NCBI RefSeq assembly: GCF_901709675.1
Contig: NC_051087.1
Span: 12,773,384 to 12,837,383, forward strand
Reading direction: 5' to 3'
Source of the DNA: Syngnathus acus
Lineage: Eukaryota; Chordata; Actinopteri; Syngnathiformes; Syngnathidae
DNA length: 64,000 nt
In this document: piece by piece, positions 33,401 through 44,959 of the stretch
Numbering within the stretch: position 1 is the first letter of the stretch
Layout: every line of letters begins with the position of its first letter
Position numbers and translations under genes: made by a program
The notes under the pieces: model-generated
Seen by the model: the letters and a program-made list of their open reading frames with translations, nothing else
Databases searched by the model: none
Told to the model about the DNA's origin: nothing

Positions 33401-36400
33401 TAGTAGCAAAAAAAAAGTAGCTGACTGATACAAAAATATGTGAGGGTGGTCATTTCCAAAGTGAAGCAGAGCATTCCTGAACTTATTGCTGAAAGGCAAC
33501 AGCAGAAGTTACATTATTATGTTTTGTGGGGTTTTTTTTTTTATTGTAGAATGCCAGTTGAGTAGAAGTGCCAAAGATAAAAACAAAGGACATTTTCACT
33601 ATAATTATTATTAGTTTTAGTTAGTTTGGGGAAATGTAAGAAGTAAGTTGTTAATTTTTTGTTTTTATAAAAGCATTTTCATTTGTATTTTATTCCGTGA
33701 ACAAAATGTTTCATCAATTTTAGTCTTAGTTATTTAGTTCGTAAAATAACTTTGCCTGGCAGATGGTAGGCTCTTTTCTATAGTTGGCCGTTGTAATTAA
33801 AGATATCAGCTAATGTGTAGTACTTCAATGCAAAGGGTGACAATGGGAACCCCACAATTAAGAGGTAGTGCTTTTTGAATGGCAGAAGTTTTGATTATTT
33901 TTCCATGAGATGGCGCCTCGGTGACAGGAATTTACTATGGAAAAACATTGTAAATGAACTTATTTGAGAGGGACGTTTGACTGAATGCTGTGCTCAAACC
34001 TCTATGTCAAAGAAATATCGGCCGTAATACGCCATGTCTTTATTAATGCTTCTTTAATTGCAGGTGGTTAATGTGACTGGCATTGCCGTTGGGACTGGCT
34101 TGTCATTGACCTGTGACACCCTTATATCTCAGGTAGTGCCGTCAAGAAAGGTTGCACTTTTCGTGAAACAAAACCTCTTTGGGCTCACTCTCAGCTCCAC
34201 TTCAAAACAGTTCAACCTTGGATTTGTCTATCAAGATTTCTTCCATCTATCAAAACTACAGTATTCATTAGTGGGCTTCCGGTGTTGCTATTTATTTGAT
34301 TCTGCTCTTGTGTAGACCTTTGGAAGTGGAAACCTGAAGCGTGTGGGGGTGATCCTTCAGAGAGGGGTTCTGATTCTCCTTCTAGCGTGTTTCCCCTGCT
34401 GGGCTGTTCTCATCAATACTGAACCCTTTTTACTTGCCGTTAAACAGAGCCCAGAGGTTGCCAGGTAAGTCGCGTTTTAATCCTCCCATCACCTTCAGCA
34501 TACTATTTTTTATTCATTTTTATTTATTTATTTTTTTATTAGTTAACAATTAGTATAATAAATACATAAAGAAGGTAATGCATCCATCAGACTATTATTA
34601 CTAATATTATTTAGTGGTCAAGCGATTAAAATATTTAATCATGATTAATCTCTTTTTTATTGTTCAATCATTGTTAATCACACATTTTATTTATTGTAAA
34701 AAAAATCCCTTGAGTTTTAGCAAATTTTATTACCATTAACATGAAGAAGAGGTTTGATTTTCTTATGCAGACTCATTTTTTATTGAATTGGATTCAGTTT
34801 ATAAAAAGTCACACAAACAGCTCATCAACAGTCCATTCTAAGAATTCAAAATTTGCGCAATATAAAAAAATACAACACGCATTCAGCATGTAAGCATCCA
34901 TCTCCATGCATGATGATGCACCACACCGGTGCACACAGTTGTTTGGCCTTAGCCAAAGTTGAAAGCAGCGTTCAGTGTTTCACTTCAATAAATATCATTG
35001 GTGACGTTTGTCCGAGCGTGTCTGCAATATAATGGGTAGAATTTTGAAACCGAGATACCTTACAATATCGTGACATCCTAAACATTACTATAATATAATA
35101 ATGCATGCGATCTATATTTTAATGTCTCCATACCGCAATTTCACGTGACGTTTTGTGTGCTTCACAGTCTGGCACAAATGTATGTGAAGATCGTCATGCC
35201 TTCTCTGCCAGTGAGTTCATTTTTGTCTCTGTCCATAAGTTATGTAGACTGCTTCTATCATGTAGTAAGATTATGATTTTTCTCCATCAGGCGGCATTTA
35301 TGTACCAGCTGCTGGGAAGATATCTTCAGAACCAGGTGCTGTGTAGCAATACAATATTTTTTATATGAAAGTTAATAATAGACATAATACAGAACCTGCG
35401 TGTGTGTGTGCGTCCGTTGTTTTGTTTTGTTTGTTTTGCAGGGAATTATTTGGCCTCAGGTCGTAACCGGTGTAATTGGAAACATTTTAAACGCATTTGT
35501 CAATTATGTTTTCCTCCATCTTCTGCAACTGGGAGTTCCGTAAGTTTCCCAGAATCATTTTTTTTTTATTTAGAAAAATACAGATCTTGTATGTTTTGCA
35601 AATACGGTGAAGATCAACTTTCAATTAATGTAATATTTACTCAGTATCATTAACATGCAGAGGTGTTTGATATTTTTATGCTGATATTAATTCCCACAAT
35701 GCAATGCACGCTCTACTTGCCTAAATGTATTTTGAAGGTATTTTTATTTCAGTGTTACTACACAAAATATGATTTGTAAAGATGCCAAAATTTGACTGTT
35801 TCCTCCTAATTAGTGAACAATTGACCAATTTTGCCAGTTCGCCCTCTGTCCTTTGTCCAGCACCCTTCCGTTCTCCACACCACAGGGAGACGGGGGTCAC
35901 ACTGCAGTCCTAGTTTATTTAGCACTCGTTCTCTTCTTGCTTCTAACATTCAACTCAATATTGTCTCATTTGCACTTAACCCCTCTAATTTCACACCCGT
36001 GTTTATAACATTCTTTGTTTGTGTTTGTTAAAGTGGATCTGCCGCAGCTAATGCAATGTCACAGTGTGTTTTTTCCATCATCCTACTGGCCTATGTTTGG
36101 TGGAAGGGGTTGCACAAAGCCACATGGGGAGGTCAGTTGCCTTCTAACTTTCAATGCAATGATGAATGGATAAGTGTATGCATCTTATTAAGTTATAATA
36201 GTACACTACCTGTACAGTGTACAGTATTTATGGTTACTCCTACAGTTAGTTTAGTATGTGATGATGTTTCAACTAAATTGTTAATGACTGTAACTCTACA
36301 TGGAGATGGGCAGATTAAATGATGGAGGCAGTCACAATGGTCAAAAGTAGTGGTTTCACATCATATCATCAAATGTAACACTTCATGTCTCATTAAAACA

Positions 36401-39400
36401 CATATTTGTTGATGACTTTGATTTTTGACCCTCAGGCTGGTCCCGTGAGTGTCTCGAGGAGTGGGGACCCTTTGTCAAGCTGGCCATGCCAAGCATGCTC
36501 ATGTTTTGCCTTGAGTGGTGGGCATTTGAAGTGGGAGGATGTCTTGCTGGCATAATTAGTGAAATTGAGTTGGGAGCCCAATCTGTGATCTATAACCTGA
36601 CTGTTGTGGCTTTCATGGTAACTCAAATGGAATTCATGTCATTCAGTGGTGGCCAACTCAATTAGCATTATAAGTCAGACTGTGTTTCTTGAACCTAAAC
36701 ATTATCTTTGTAAAAAGAGATATTGTGAAGATTTTGTATCCACAACAAATAAATTTGCTGGTCTGTGGATTTAGCGATGGGACGTATCGTAAATTTTAAA
36801 CCCTAGCTGAATAGCGCTGATCTTTTCTGATCTCGGTTTATACAGTAGGAGACTCGACTATTTTTTGCAATCATTTTTAGGTTTGGAGAGCAGAATTCTC
36901 CATTTCGCTGCACAAAATATACAATTCTATAAAGCAGAAGTCCCTAACCACCAGCAACCCTGTCTGTGATTATCTTCTAAAGGGGAACATGCGCCTTCAT
37001 TCAGCCACTGAGAACTAAGCCAAGTCGAAAACGGAGCAGGCTAACAGGGATACCGTATCTTTCCAATAAATACTATAAGCCAGTCAATCAAGATTTAGTA
37101 CCAATTTTGAAATATAGGAGCAATCTGCTCAGTTCTTTTCCTTCCAATTTCCAAGATGGCTGTGCAGATGAAACCAGGCTTCACAATATTAATATATAAA
37201 ATATTAATCATTAAAAAATTGACCGACTGACAGAAAAAAAGATAGCCAAAGAGTCGCATGTGTTTTATGAGCGTTATGTTGGCCACTCTGATCTACATTA
37301 TGGAATTTTGAATGACTCAAAAGTGTTTCTGATTCTATACATTTGACTTTTTCAGTTCCCCATTGGAATGGCAGCTGGAGCTAGTGTCCGTGTAGGGAAT
37401 GCTCTTGGTGCAGGAAACAGTGTGCAAGCCAAGTTGTCTTGTAAAGTTTCCATCATCTGTACATGTAAGGGCAAAAACACAGACGAGCAAGACAGCTAAC
37501 GGCCAAACTATTCAGCCCACCGGTTGTCACTGCAAGAAAAAGAGAACATGCCAGTGACATGGAATGACATCTGTCTCATGGCCCCTCAAATGAGCTGATT
37601 TGCCATCCATGCCAAAAATGATGCTGTAAAATGAATTTGGAGAGGGTTAAATGCAAAAACATTCATGGATCACGATGAGTTACCATTTCATGAATTTTAT
37701 CCAGTTTGTCTCTTTCCCATTGTAGCTGCAGTCGCCTGTTGTGTTGGACTTAGCCTTACACTATCCAGAAATGGAATTGGCTACATTTTCACCACAGATC
37801 CGTGAGTCATCTCACCTTCACTTGATAATATAACAAATTTGCCACACTCTTACCTTGACATTAACATTAACATTGTATTGTATTTTGTTTTCTTTCCAAC
37901 TTCATCTTTCCTTCAGAGACATTTTAAAGAGGACTGCTGACGTCATGGTTGTTTTTGCTGTCATGCATCTTGCTGATGCTATTGCGGTGAGAAGATTAAT
38001 TTCATGGGAAAGTGATCAATGTTGACATCTAAAAGAATTAACTGAAATTCTCATCAAAGGGTGTGAGTGGAGGTGTTTTTCGAGGAGTTGGAAAACAAAA
38101 GGTCGGTGCTGTGTCCAACCTGGTTGGACACTACTTCATTGGCTTTCCAATAGGTGTGTCTTTATTGTTTAAGACACAATTGGGCGTTGTAGGTAAGAAA
38201 CAAGCATAATCGTGTTTTACATTACACAATCATCACAACAGCGTGACTCATGAGATTCTGTTTGCTTCTGTTGATTCTTGAACAGGACTTTGGACTGGTC
38301 TTACGATCTGTGTGGTACTGCAGGCTATTTTCTTCGTGGCATATTTGTGCCGTCTTGATTGGACAAAGGCTGCCAATGATGTGAATAACTAATTTGCTGG
38401 AAAACACAAACATGGCATGCAATTCAAATGATTTTAATTTTGACATATTTGTATCTCTCTGGTCAGGCTCAAAGGAGAGCAGGTGTTCAGGTCAAGGTTG
38501 AAGACACGGTGGAAATGCTAGACTGCGAGCCAGGCAAGTCCACGTTTAGAATAATGCAGATTATCACCATGTTGCAATTACGTAATATACTTGGCTTGAA
38601 CATGCACATACTGATGGTTCTCTGGTTTTAACAACAGATATCAGTAACATCAAAAACATCAGTAAGACAACCAATTAACTGGGCAATAAATTATCCATCC
38701 GTCCATCCATCCATCCATCCATCCATCCATCCATCCATCCATCCATCCATCCATCCATCCATCCTTCCAACCTACAGGAGTACTATCCTGTAGGTTGGAA
38801 GCCTATCCCAGCCGTCATCGGGCAGTAGATGAGGGACACCCTGAACTGGTTGTCAGCCAATCGCAGGGCACACAGAGACGAACAACCATCCACACTTGCA
38901 CTCACACCTATGGGAAATTTGGAGTGCTCAATTGGCCTGCCAAGCATGTTTTTGGGACGTGGGAGGAAAAAGGAGAAAGCCCACACAGGCACAGGGAGAA
39001 CAAGCAAACTCCACACAGTGAGGGCCTCAAGTGAAATCCACACACTAACCACTGTTCTCCCGTGCCGTCCGCAACACATTTTAGTGTTTTCCATATTCCA
39101 TGACACTAGGTTTCAATCATCCAACACAATTAACAAATACAATGGACCATTAGAACACTGGAGGGAAGGCTGCTAGAAATGGGCCTTTATACCCCTATAT
39201 TTTTATTGCATTAAAAAATAGACGTTTGAAGCTAGAATAGTCAATTATCACATTAACAATGTATAGTGTTTTCTTGATTAGTTTAATGATATCCGCATTC
39301 AAAAGTAATAATTTTATTTTAAAAACAAGGACATTCATAAGTGACCTCAAACTTTTGAATGCATGGTTTAGACAACATGAAAGTGGAAACAGTGATATGG

Positions 39401-39734
39401 AGGTCAAATTTGTCAAAACTACCAGCAAGTGCAACATACTTGGATGAGAAGCTACATTATTGTGATATTATTTGGCCATCAGTCAATACATCACGCTTTT
39501 ATTTCATTTCTAGACTCTAAAACTGCAGTGGTTCCTGCTCCTTCACCCAGATGTGAGAGTACTGCAGAGGACCAACAGATTCCAGACCAGCCTGAAACTG
39601 CAGTCACCATAGTCGGCGATGTTCTCACAGTGAAACAACTGCTTTTACGTCGTAGCTTGGTTCTACTTGTCATGATTGTCATCTGTGTGGCTGGAATCAT
39701 TACCAGTCACTTCCTTGTCGGACAATTGAAGTGA
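30453..39734 (+). CDS. slc47a1: MATE-family antiporter (SLC47A), gene B; first coding exon split by a hAT element
   Basis: Exons: 30453-30594 plus 31480-31541 (one exon before insertion), 31673-31774, 34064-34132, 34316-34464, 35168-35210, 35291-35335, 35442-35539, 36034-36131, 36436-36617, 37356-37464, 37726-37801, 37917-37986, 38060-38192, 38286-38380, 38467-38533, 39514-39734. Exon phases equal those of gene A throughout, and no stop or frameshift occurs in exons 2-16. Over exon 9 the two proteins agree at 44 of 61 residues, so the gene duplication is old. The element at 30595-31471 interrupts the codon series ...GRIR|GFIP just before the LKLAGP motif and brings in-frame stops. As assembled, no full-length MATE can be read without removing it. 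A downstream start in exon 2 would lose helix 1. Intron 15 is GC-AG. Function, if any, is as for gene A. Confidence 0.9.
30595..31471. mobile_element. 877-bp non-autonomous hAT inside coding exon 1 of gene B, copy 3
   Basis: The terminal repeats CAGTGGTCCCCAACC / GGTTGGGGACCACTG are perfect. The target duplication is CATTAGAG at 30587-30594 and 31472-31479. The interior is longer than in copies 1 and 2, and one GCTTTGCGGGCTCGACTG segment is repeated (about 31168 and 31300). Insert plus one target copy is 885 bp, a multiple of three, but stops inside it close the frame at 30674. Confidence 0.95.
32180..32340. repeat. Tandem pair of about 77-bp units, intron 2 of gene B
   Basis: CTTGCCGCTGTAAAACAAGA followed by GTATTCCAAAT and GCGTATTAAATG occurs twice in a row with few differences. 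Confidence 0.85.
32668..33700. repeat. Interleaved duplicated segments, intron 2 of gene B
   Basis: A segment at 32668-32755 (AACACTCCCATCCTTTTGAC to ATATGTGAGGGT) recurs at 33360-33447. A segment at about 33226-33357 (AAAGACAAAAACAAAGGACA to TTATTCCGT) recurs at about 33570-33700. These are local duplications with no coding content. Confidence 0.8.
34465..35167 (+). other. Intron 4 of gene B, no element recognised
   Basis: AT-rich intronic sequence. ATTAATC/TTAATCA motifs at 34625-34690 hint at an old repeat, but no family could be named. Confidence 0.4.
36436..36617 (+). CDS. slc47a1: Gene B exon 9: glutamate-bearing transport segment
   Basis: It carries [11 protein letters not shown] and EIELGAQS. 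It keeps the Glu-Trp-Trp and FEVG residues of vertebrate MATE1 (Glu273/278 equivalents). The site of human Glu300 is Asn (codon 36594-36596). Compared with gene A it keeps the canonical Trp after the first Glu. Confidence 0.85.
38534..39513 (+). other. GC-AG intron 15 of gene B
   Basis: Exon 15 ends CCAG and is followed by GCAAGT, which is the consensus of the minor GC donor class (AG|GCAAGT). The phase (1) matches gene A, where the same intron has a GT donor (GCG|GTAAGT). No GT donor nearby preserves the frame, and reading on adds unrelated codons. The acceptor is TTTCATTTCTAG at 39513. Confidence 0.8.
38693..39066 (-). mobile_element. (CATC)n array and old SINE, intron 15 of gene B
   Basis: A (CATC)n run at 38693-38764 is the expanded tail of a minus-strand AFC-like SINE whose body continues to about 39066. 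It is degraded compared with the copy in intron 15 of gene A and sits at a different place, so the two are independent insertions. Confidence 0.8.
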
Positions 39735-41059
39735 GTCTCGGCTTGGTTTATATTTGAGAGTTATCAGGTGACCGTGTTACTGGATGACCCGAGCATTGTG
39801 AAAGAGCCAAGTTTCTAATTATATACCACTTCTAGTAATCACGTGCTTTATCGTTGTGATCCAACTCAATATCATAAATCACTGTATCATAATAATTCTG
39901 TGTGTACAGTACATTAGGATGGCTGTGAATTATGTTAATTTAGTATTTCTTTGACGATATAGAGAACCTTTGTACATATTGCCAATGATTTTTTTTTTTT
40001 TATTCTTTGGCTTACGACCCAACATTAGACTGACTGTTGTTATTGTTCTATTGGTGTCTACTTTATAAATATAGAAAGTACTGAATATTAACTTGTTTTA
40101 ATTGACTGTTTTGCTGCCTTTGTGGTTGTACCATTATGTATATATAAAGTGTTTTGTTACACAGCTGTGAAATATGCTATATAAATCAAATTAGATTGTA
40201 TTGTAATTTTATTGTAATTGTATTGTATTATATTGATTGCAAAATGGGTCGTTGTCTTTTCCTCTTTGTTTCTTTCCCAAATTGCCACCAGAGGTTGCTG
40301 TCTGCTCAGTTTACTCGGAGCTGTGATGAATTGAATGGTGCTTGGGTGCGCCTATATGCTGTATATGTAATGTAAAAAGTACATGATGCTAATTGAAATG
40401 TGACTAACAGACAAAGAGTGATATATTATTTTGTAACATTCTGTACACCGGGAAATCACGAGTGTCAAAGTGACTAAAAAGACAGTGACTGATTCATTAT
40501 GCCAATGTTCATTTGCTTGGCATCTCATTTGCTTTTGTCAAATAAGACCTCTGTGACTTAAGACTGAATACTATGTTGTACACCACAAATAAATAACCAA
40601 TAATTTCAAGTAAACCCCTCTCAATTATTTGGTATTATTAGACTGTCACCTTATATCGCTGACAAAAATTGATGAGATTGTTTACACCTTAAAAAGGCTG
40701 CTGCGCTATGAGATGGCTCAGCCCATTTTAAAAGCACATATACTTACATCATACATTTAAACATGATACCTTGGCACACATTCTTCCTTGTATGAGAGTG
40801 GTGTTGAATGATGTCAGAACAACCATCGATGACAACTGTGGCTGTCGCTAGGGTCCTGAAAAAGAAATGGCTTGAAGTCTAGACTTTGGAAAAGCGGGTT
40901 TTCTTCCGAGCGCAGGTAGTCAAAATCGATTTTGGCGTATTTGATCAAGGCACAGAGAGACAAATCGGAATACTTCCTGGAAGCGATTCCAGGTGACTTC
41001 AGCCGAAAGACAGGGTACTCACTGTCTGAACAGACTGACAATCGCAGGGCTTTTGTTGT
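39735..41059. other. 3' flank of gene B
   Basis: No gene was recognised. The first AATAAA after the stop is at 40588-40593, about 850 bp downstream, and is a possible poly(A) signal. Confidence 0.35.
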
Positions 41060-41256
41060 GAATGGTTATATCTCGATGTTGCCGTTGCTCTACAGTTGCT
41101 GATCCTTTACACTATCCTTTTATTATAAGTTCATTCTGATTCTGTCAAAAGCCTAATTCCATAATGTATCTGTTGCTATGCATTTGCTGTTTCCCCTTAT
41201 ATGCTTTGTCCTGTTATGGCAACCTTTATTCTGTCATATAGGCCTGATGTCTGACA
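41060..41256 (+). repeat. Diverged relative of duplicon sequence 2055-2245
   Basis: It shares GTTGCTCTACAGTTGCTGAT, ATCCTTTA, TTCTGTCATATAGGCCTGAT and TGATGTCTGACAGTATA with 2055-2245 and 44690-44880 but has many differences. The hAT at 41265 is inserted at its end. It is an older copy of the same dispersed repeat. Confidence 0.7.
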
Positions 41257-41264
41257 GTATAGAC

Positions 41265-42555
41265 CAGGGGTGGGCAAAGTTTTTGACTCGCGGGCCGAAC
41301 TGGGTTCTAAATTTGGACCGGAGGGCCGAACCAGGAGCAGATGGACGTAGTGTTTGTGTGAAGTAATATAAGCGACCTGTAAAGGTCATTGCATAAAAGA
41401 TTTTGGCCTTTAGTAGGTAATAAAGCATGGATATTCCAAACAAGTTTTTTGAAAACAAATGCATTTATTAACAGCATTAAAAAAAAAATCACTAAAAAAC
41501 TGCTATCAGTGATTCTCATAAAATACGACACTATTATTATGAATAACAGTCTCCATCACTTCAGTGCCTGCAGGTCAGATTAATGAAAAATGTTTATCTT
41601 ATGAGATCACATCAAGCAGCAAACATTCTGACCAAATATATCATCTTGAAGAATCGGTGAAAGCATACATCCAAATAAAGTAATCAAAACGGCAACACGG
41701 TGAGGGGTATCTGAACATCAGAGCAGAGTTTTAACTCACAAACACCTGGTAACAGAGGTGAGGAAACGGGAAACACTTCCTTAAAGTAAGCCTTAAGAAC
41801 TTTACAGGTTAAGATTAGTCGCAAACAGGTGGTGCATCAATGTCCTTGAGCATCCTGCATTGTTTGAAAATGAGAATGGTCGCTAGTTTCAATCCCTGCT
41901 ATGTGTACAAATCATATTCAAAATGCATTTTTTTACAACAAACTTGAGAGCCTCCCCTTCATTTTCAGTGGGAACAGTGTTGTTGGTCTCCCTTTTTTGC
42001 TAGTGCATCATAGTCTGGAGTAAAATTTGTTGTGGCAATTCTTAGGAGAGATCCGTTTACCTCGATCTGTGACGGGTTGATGTGGCTGAACGTCACGTCG
42101 CGTACGTCGAGCCAAATTGGCCACTCTTTTAACATTCGGCACTCACTTCTTTTCTTCGGGCCATTCATTTTAATGGAAGGATTCCAGGGGAAGGTTTGTG
42201 GGTGGCTTTAGCGTAAAACTGTATCTGAAAGCTCAGCGAGCGAATTACAAGAATGCTGTCGTCACAGCCCACGCTCTAAATTCGGGACTGATACAAATAG
42301 AGCGCGAGTGCGCCATGTCCGTACTACTGAGTACGTACGTACACGCACTTGTGAGTGTGCACCGAGCTTTCTGACACGGCTTCCGGTAGTAAATGCGCAG
42401 GCGAGCGGTTCCCCATCTACTGGGGAAACGCAGTCATTGCAGGCAAAATGACAAAAAAAAAAGTTTAATAATACAATTAATTCAGGGTTGGCGGGCCGGA
42501 TTAAACGGTCCCGTGGGCCGGATGTGGCCCGCGGGCCGTAGTTTGCCCACCACTG
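41265..42555. mobile_element. 1291-bp hAT-type element with perfect TSD
   Basis: The ends are CAGGGGTGGGCAAA / TTTGCCCACCACTG (one mismatch). The target duplication GTATAGAC lies at 41257-41264 and 42556-42563. Subterminal regions carry GCGGGCC motifs. There is no transposase frame. It is related to 12019-13109. Confidence 0.9.
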
Positions 42556-42750
42556 GTATAGACGTATGCTCAGGCTTTCAGTCCGTCGAGATTTCTTCCA
42601 GTTGAAATGTCTAGTTTTCGTCCATGTCTTCTGCGTCCAGCCCTGCTCTTTGTTGATAGTTGGTCAAGACTTACTTTTCAACTTTCGTGTCATCATGTCT
42701 GCTTCTGGGTTCAAACCTGCTCCATACGTGCGTCTCTGACCTGTCATGGA

Positions 42751-43892
42751 CAAAGTCAAAGTGTGCTTTATTGTCAATTTCTTCACATGTCAAGACACAC
42801 AAAGAGATCGAAATTACGTTTCCCACTATCCCACGGTGACAAGACATAGTACACAATATACATACAAGTAAACAACACAAAAAGTAAAAACAAGAAGGCA
42901 CAAACAATGAATAAATAAGAGCGATGAATAAATAATAAACAAACAAATAACATAATAAATATAAGAGGAGCAAAAATGGAGCAAGTGTGCATACAGCAGA
43001 CAGTCAGAATATAGCGCAAAAGTACAGGACGTTACGCAGGAGGGGGGAGAGAGTTCAGGATCCTCACAGCCTGGAGTATGAAGCTGTTGGTGAGTCTGGT
43101 GGTGCGGGAGCGCAGGCTCCTGTACCTCTTCCCAGAGGGCAGAAGATCAAACAAAGAGTGAGCGGGGTGACTCACATCACTCACAATCGTGGTCGCCTTG
43201 CGGGTGAGATGGGAGGTGTAAATGTCCTTCAGGGAGGGGAGTGAAGCACCAATAATCTTACCAGCCGTGTTCACTATGCGCTGCAGGGCCTTCATGTTGT
43301 ATTCAGTGCATCTACCACCCCAAACAGCGATACAACTGGAGAGGACGCTCTCAATGGTGCCACGGTAGAATGTAGTCATGACGGCCGGAGGAGCACTTGC
43401 TCGCCTGAGTTTCCGCAGGAAGTACAGGCGGCGCTGGGCATTCTTCGCCAGTGAAGCGGTGTTGGTGGACCAGGAGAGATCCTCACTGATGTGCACCCCC
43501 AGGAACCTGGTGCTGCTCACTCTCTCCACCACAGCACCGTCGATGGTCAGCGGCAGGTGTTGGGTGTGACCCTTCCGGAAGTCAACAACAATCTTGTTGA
43601 CGTTCAGCAGGAGGTTGTTGTCCCCGCACCACGTGGCCAGAAGGTCGACCTCCGACCTGTATTGAGTCTCGTCGCCCTCGGTGATGAGACCCACTAGAGT
43701 CGTGTCGTCGGCATATTTCAGCACGCGGTTGCTGCTGGAAGTTGCAGTGCAGTCATGCGTCAGCAGGGTGAAGAGCAGCGGACTGCGCACGCAGCCTTGG
43801 GGGGCCCCCGTGCTCAGCGTGATGCTGGCGGAGACATTCTCGCCAACACGTACTACCTGAGGCCTCTGACGGAGGAAGTCCAGTAGGGCCAT
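42751..43892 (-). mobile_element. L2/Rex1-like LINE, C-terminal RT half and 3' UTR
   Basis: Minus-strand frame 43032-43892 (286 residues) runs from LSTGAPQGC through KYADDTTLVGLI to the C-terminal RLYFLRKLRR and IESVLSSCIAVWGG motifs. The 3' UTR and CAAAGTCAAAG tail end at 42751. It is 5'-truncated, so motif A is missing. A TKE deletion near 43590 (NVNKIVVDF) is visible. This is the intact counterpart of the split fragment at 1-1255. Confidence 0.87.
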
Positions 43893-44959
43893 TGTAAAGG
43901 GGGGAAAATCACGAGGAGCAGGAATCTGTGTCTACATCCGTGACGAATGGTGCCGACACATTCCATGGAGACAGATGTCACCGCCACCTTCTAACAATCC
44001 CTTCACCTCCAATCAGAGAGTGATCATCTTTCCAGCTACTGCCTCGCCTTTTCGCCAGGAATCCCTCTTGTTGCTCCTCCTTGATGGGTCACTCAGACCA
44101 TCACAAACTCCATCCATCTTACCCACCACTACCGCCCACAGCCTGCTGACCCCCCCCCACGCTCTTTGTGTAAGCTCAGTCGTTTCCTCCTTTTCTTCCC
44201 ATAATTGTGTCATTGCAAACATGTGCCCAAGCCACTTACTTCATTCAGAATCAGATCAGAATTAGCTTTATTGCCAGACTCTGTTCCAGAGACGCATGCC
44301 CTGTGACCACCACACAACCCTCGCCAGCAATGCACGCTCGGCGACCGTCGCCCGACCACACCCCGGTGTTGCGTGCACCGCGGCCGTCCTCCAACCCTGC
44401 TCCAGCTGCCCAAGGCTCCAAGACCCTTCTCTGGACGCACAAGCCTCCAACCCTCTCTCCAGCGACTTAAGCCCTGCGGCTACCCTCTGACCTCGCTGAG
44501 GGGGCACAAGCTGTGTTGCCGTCCTTCTACCCTCCTCAGGCAGTGCAACCCTTTCCGCCGCCCTCTGAGTCAGCATTAGTTTCTTGATTTCTTTAATTCT
44601 TTGTCACTTCTAGCTGCTGTTTGTTTTCTGTTCTAGCCCTGCCGGTTTTCTTGTGTTTGTTTAATTGCTTTGGTTCTTGTCCTGGATGTATCGATGTAGC
44701 GGTTGCTATACAGTAGCTGATCCTTTATGCTTTGTCCTTTGTCTTAATCCTTTATGCTATGTCCTTTATGTGTTCATTCTGTCAGAATTCCTTGCCCTAC
44801 CAGTTGCTATGCAGGTGCTGTGCTTTGTTCTTTTATTATGTCACCGTTATTCTGTCATAGGCCTGATGTCTTACAGTATATGAGATCGTGTTACTCTGAC
44901 AAGTGATAAGTGATAGTATAAAAGTAATTGTTTTAAAACTACTCAAATTATAAATTATA

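Noticed and set aside
38693-38764. Regular short repeats resembling an array
   Set aside because: Perfect 4-bp units without spacers; a microsatellite, not a CRISPR array.
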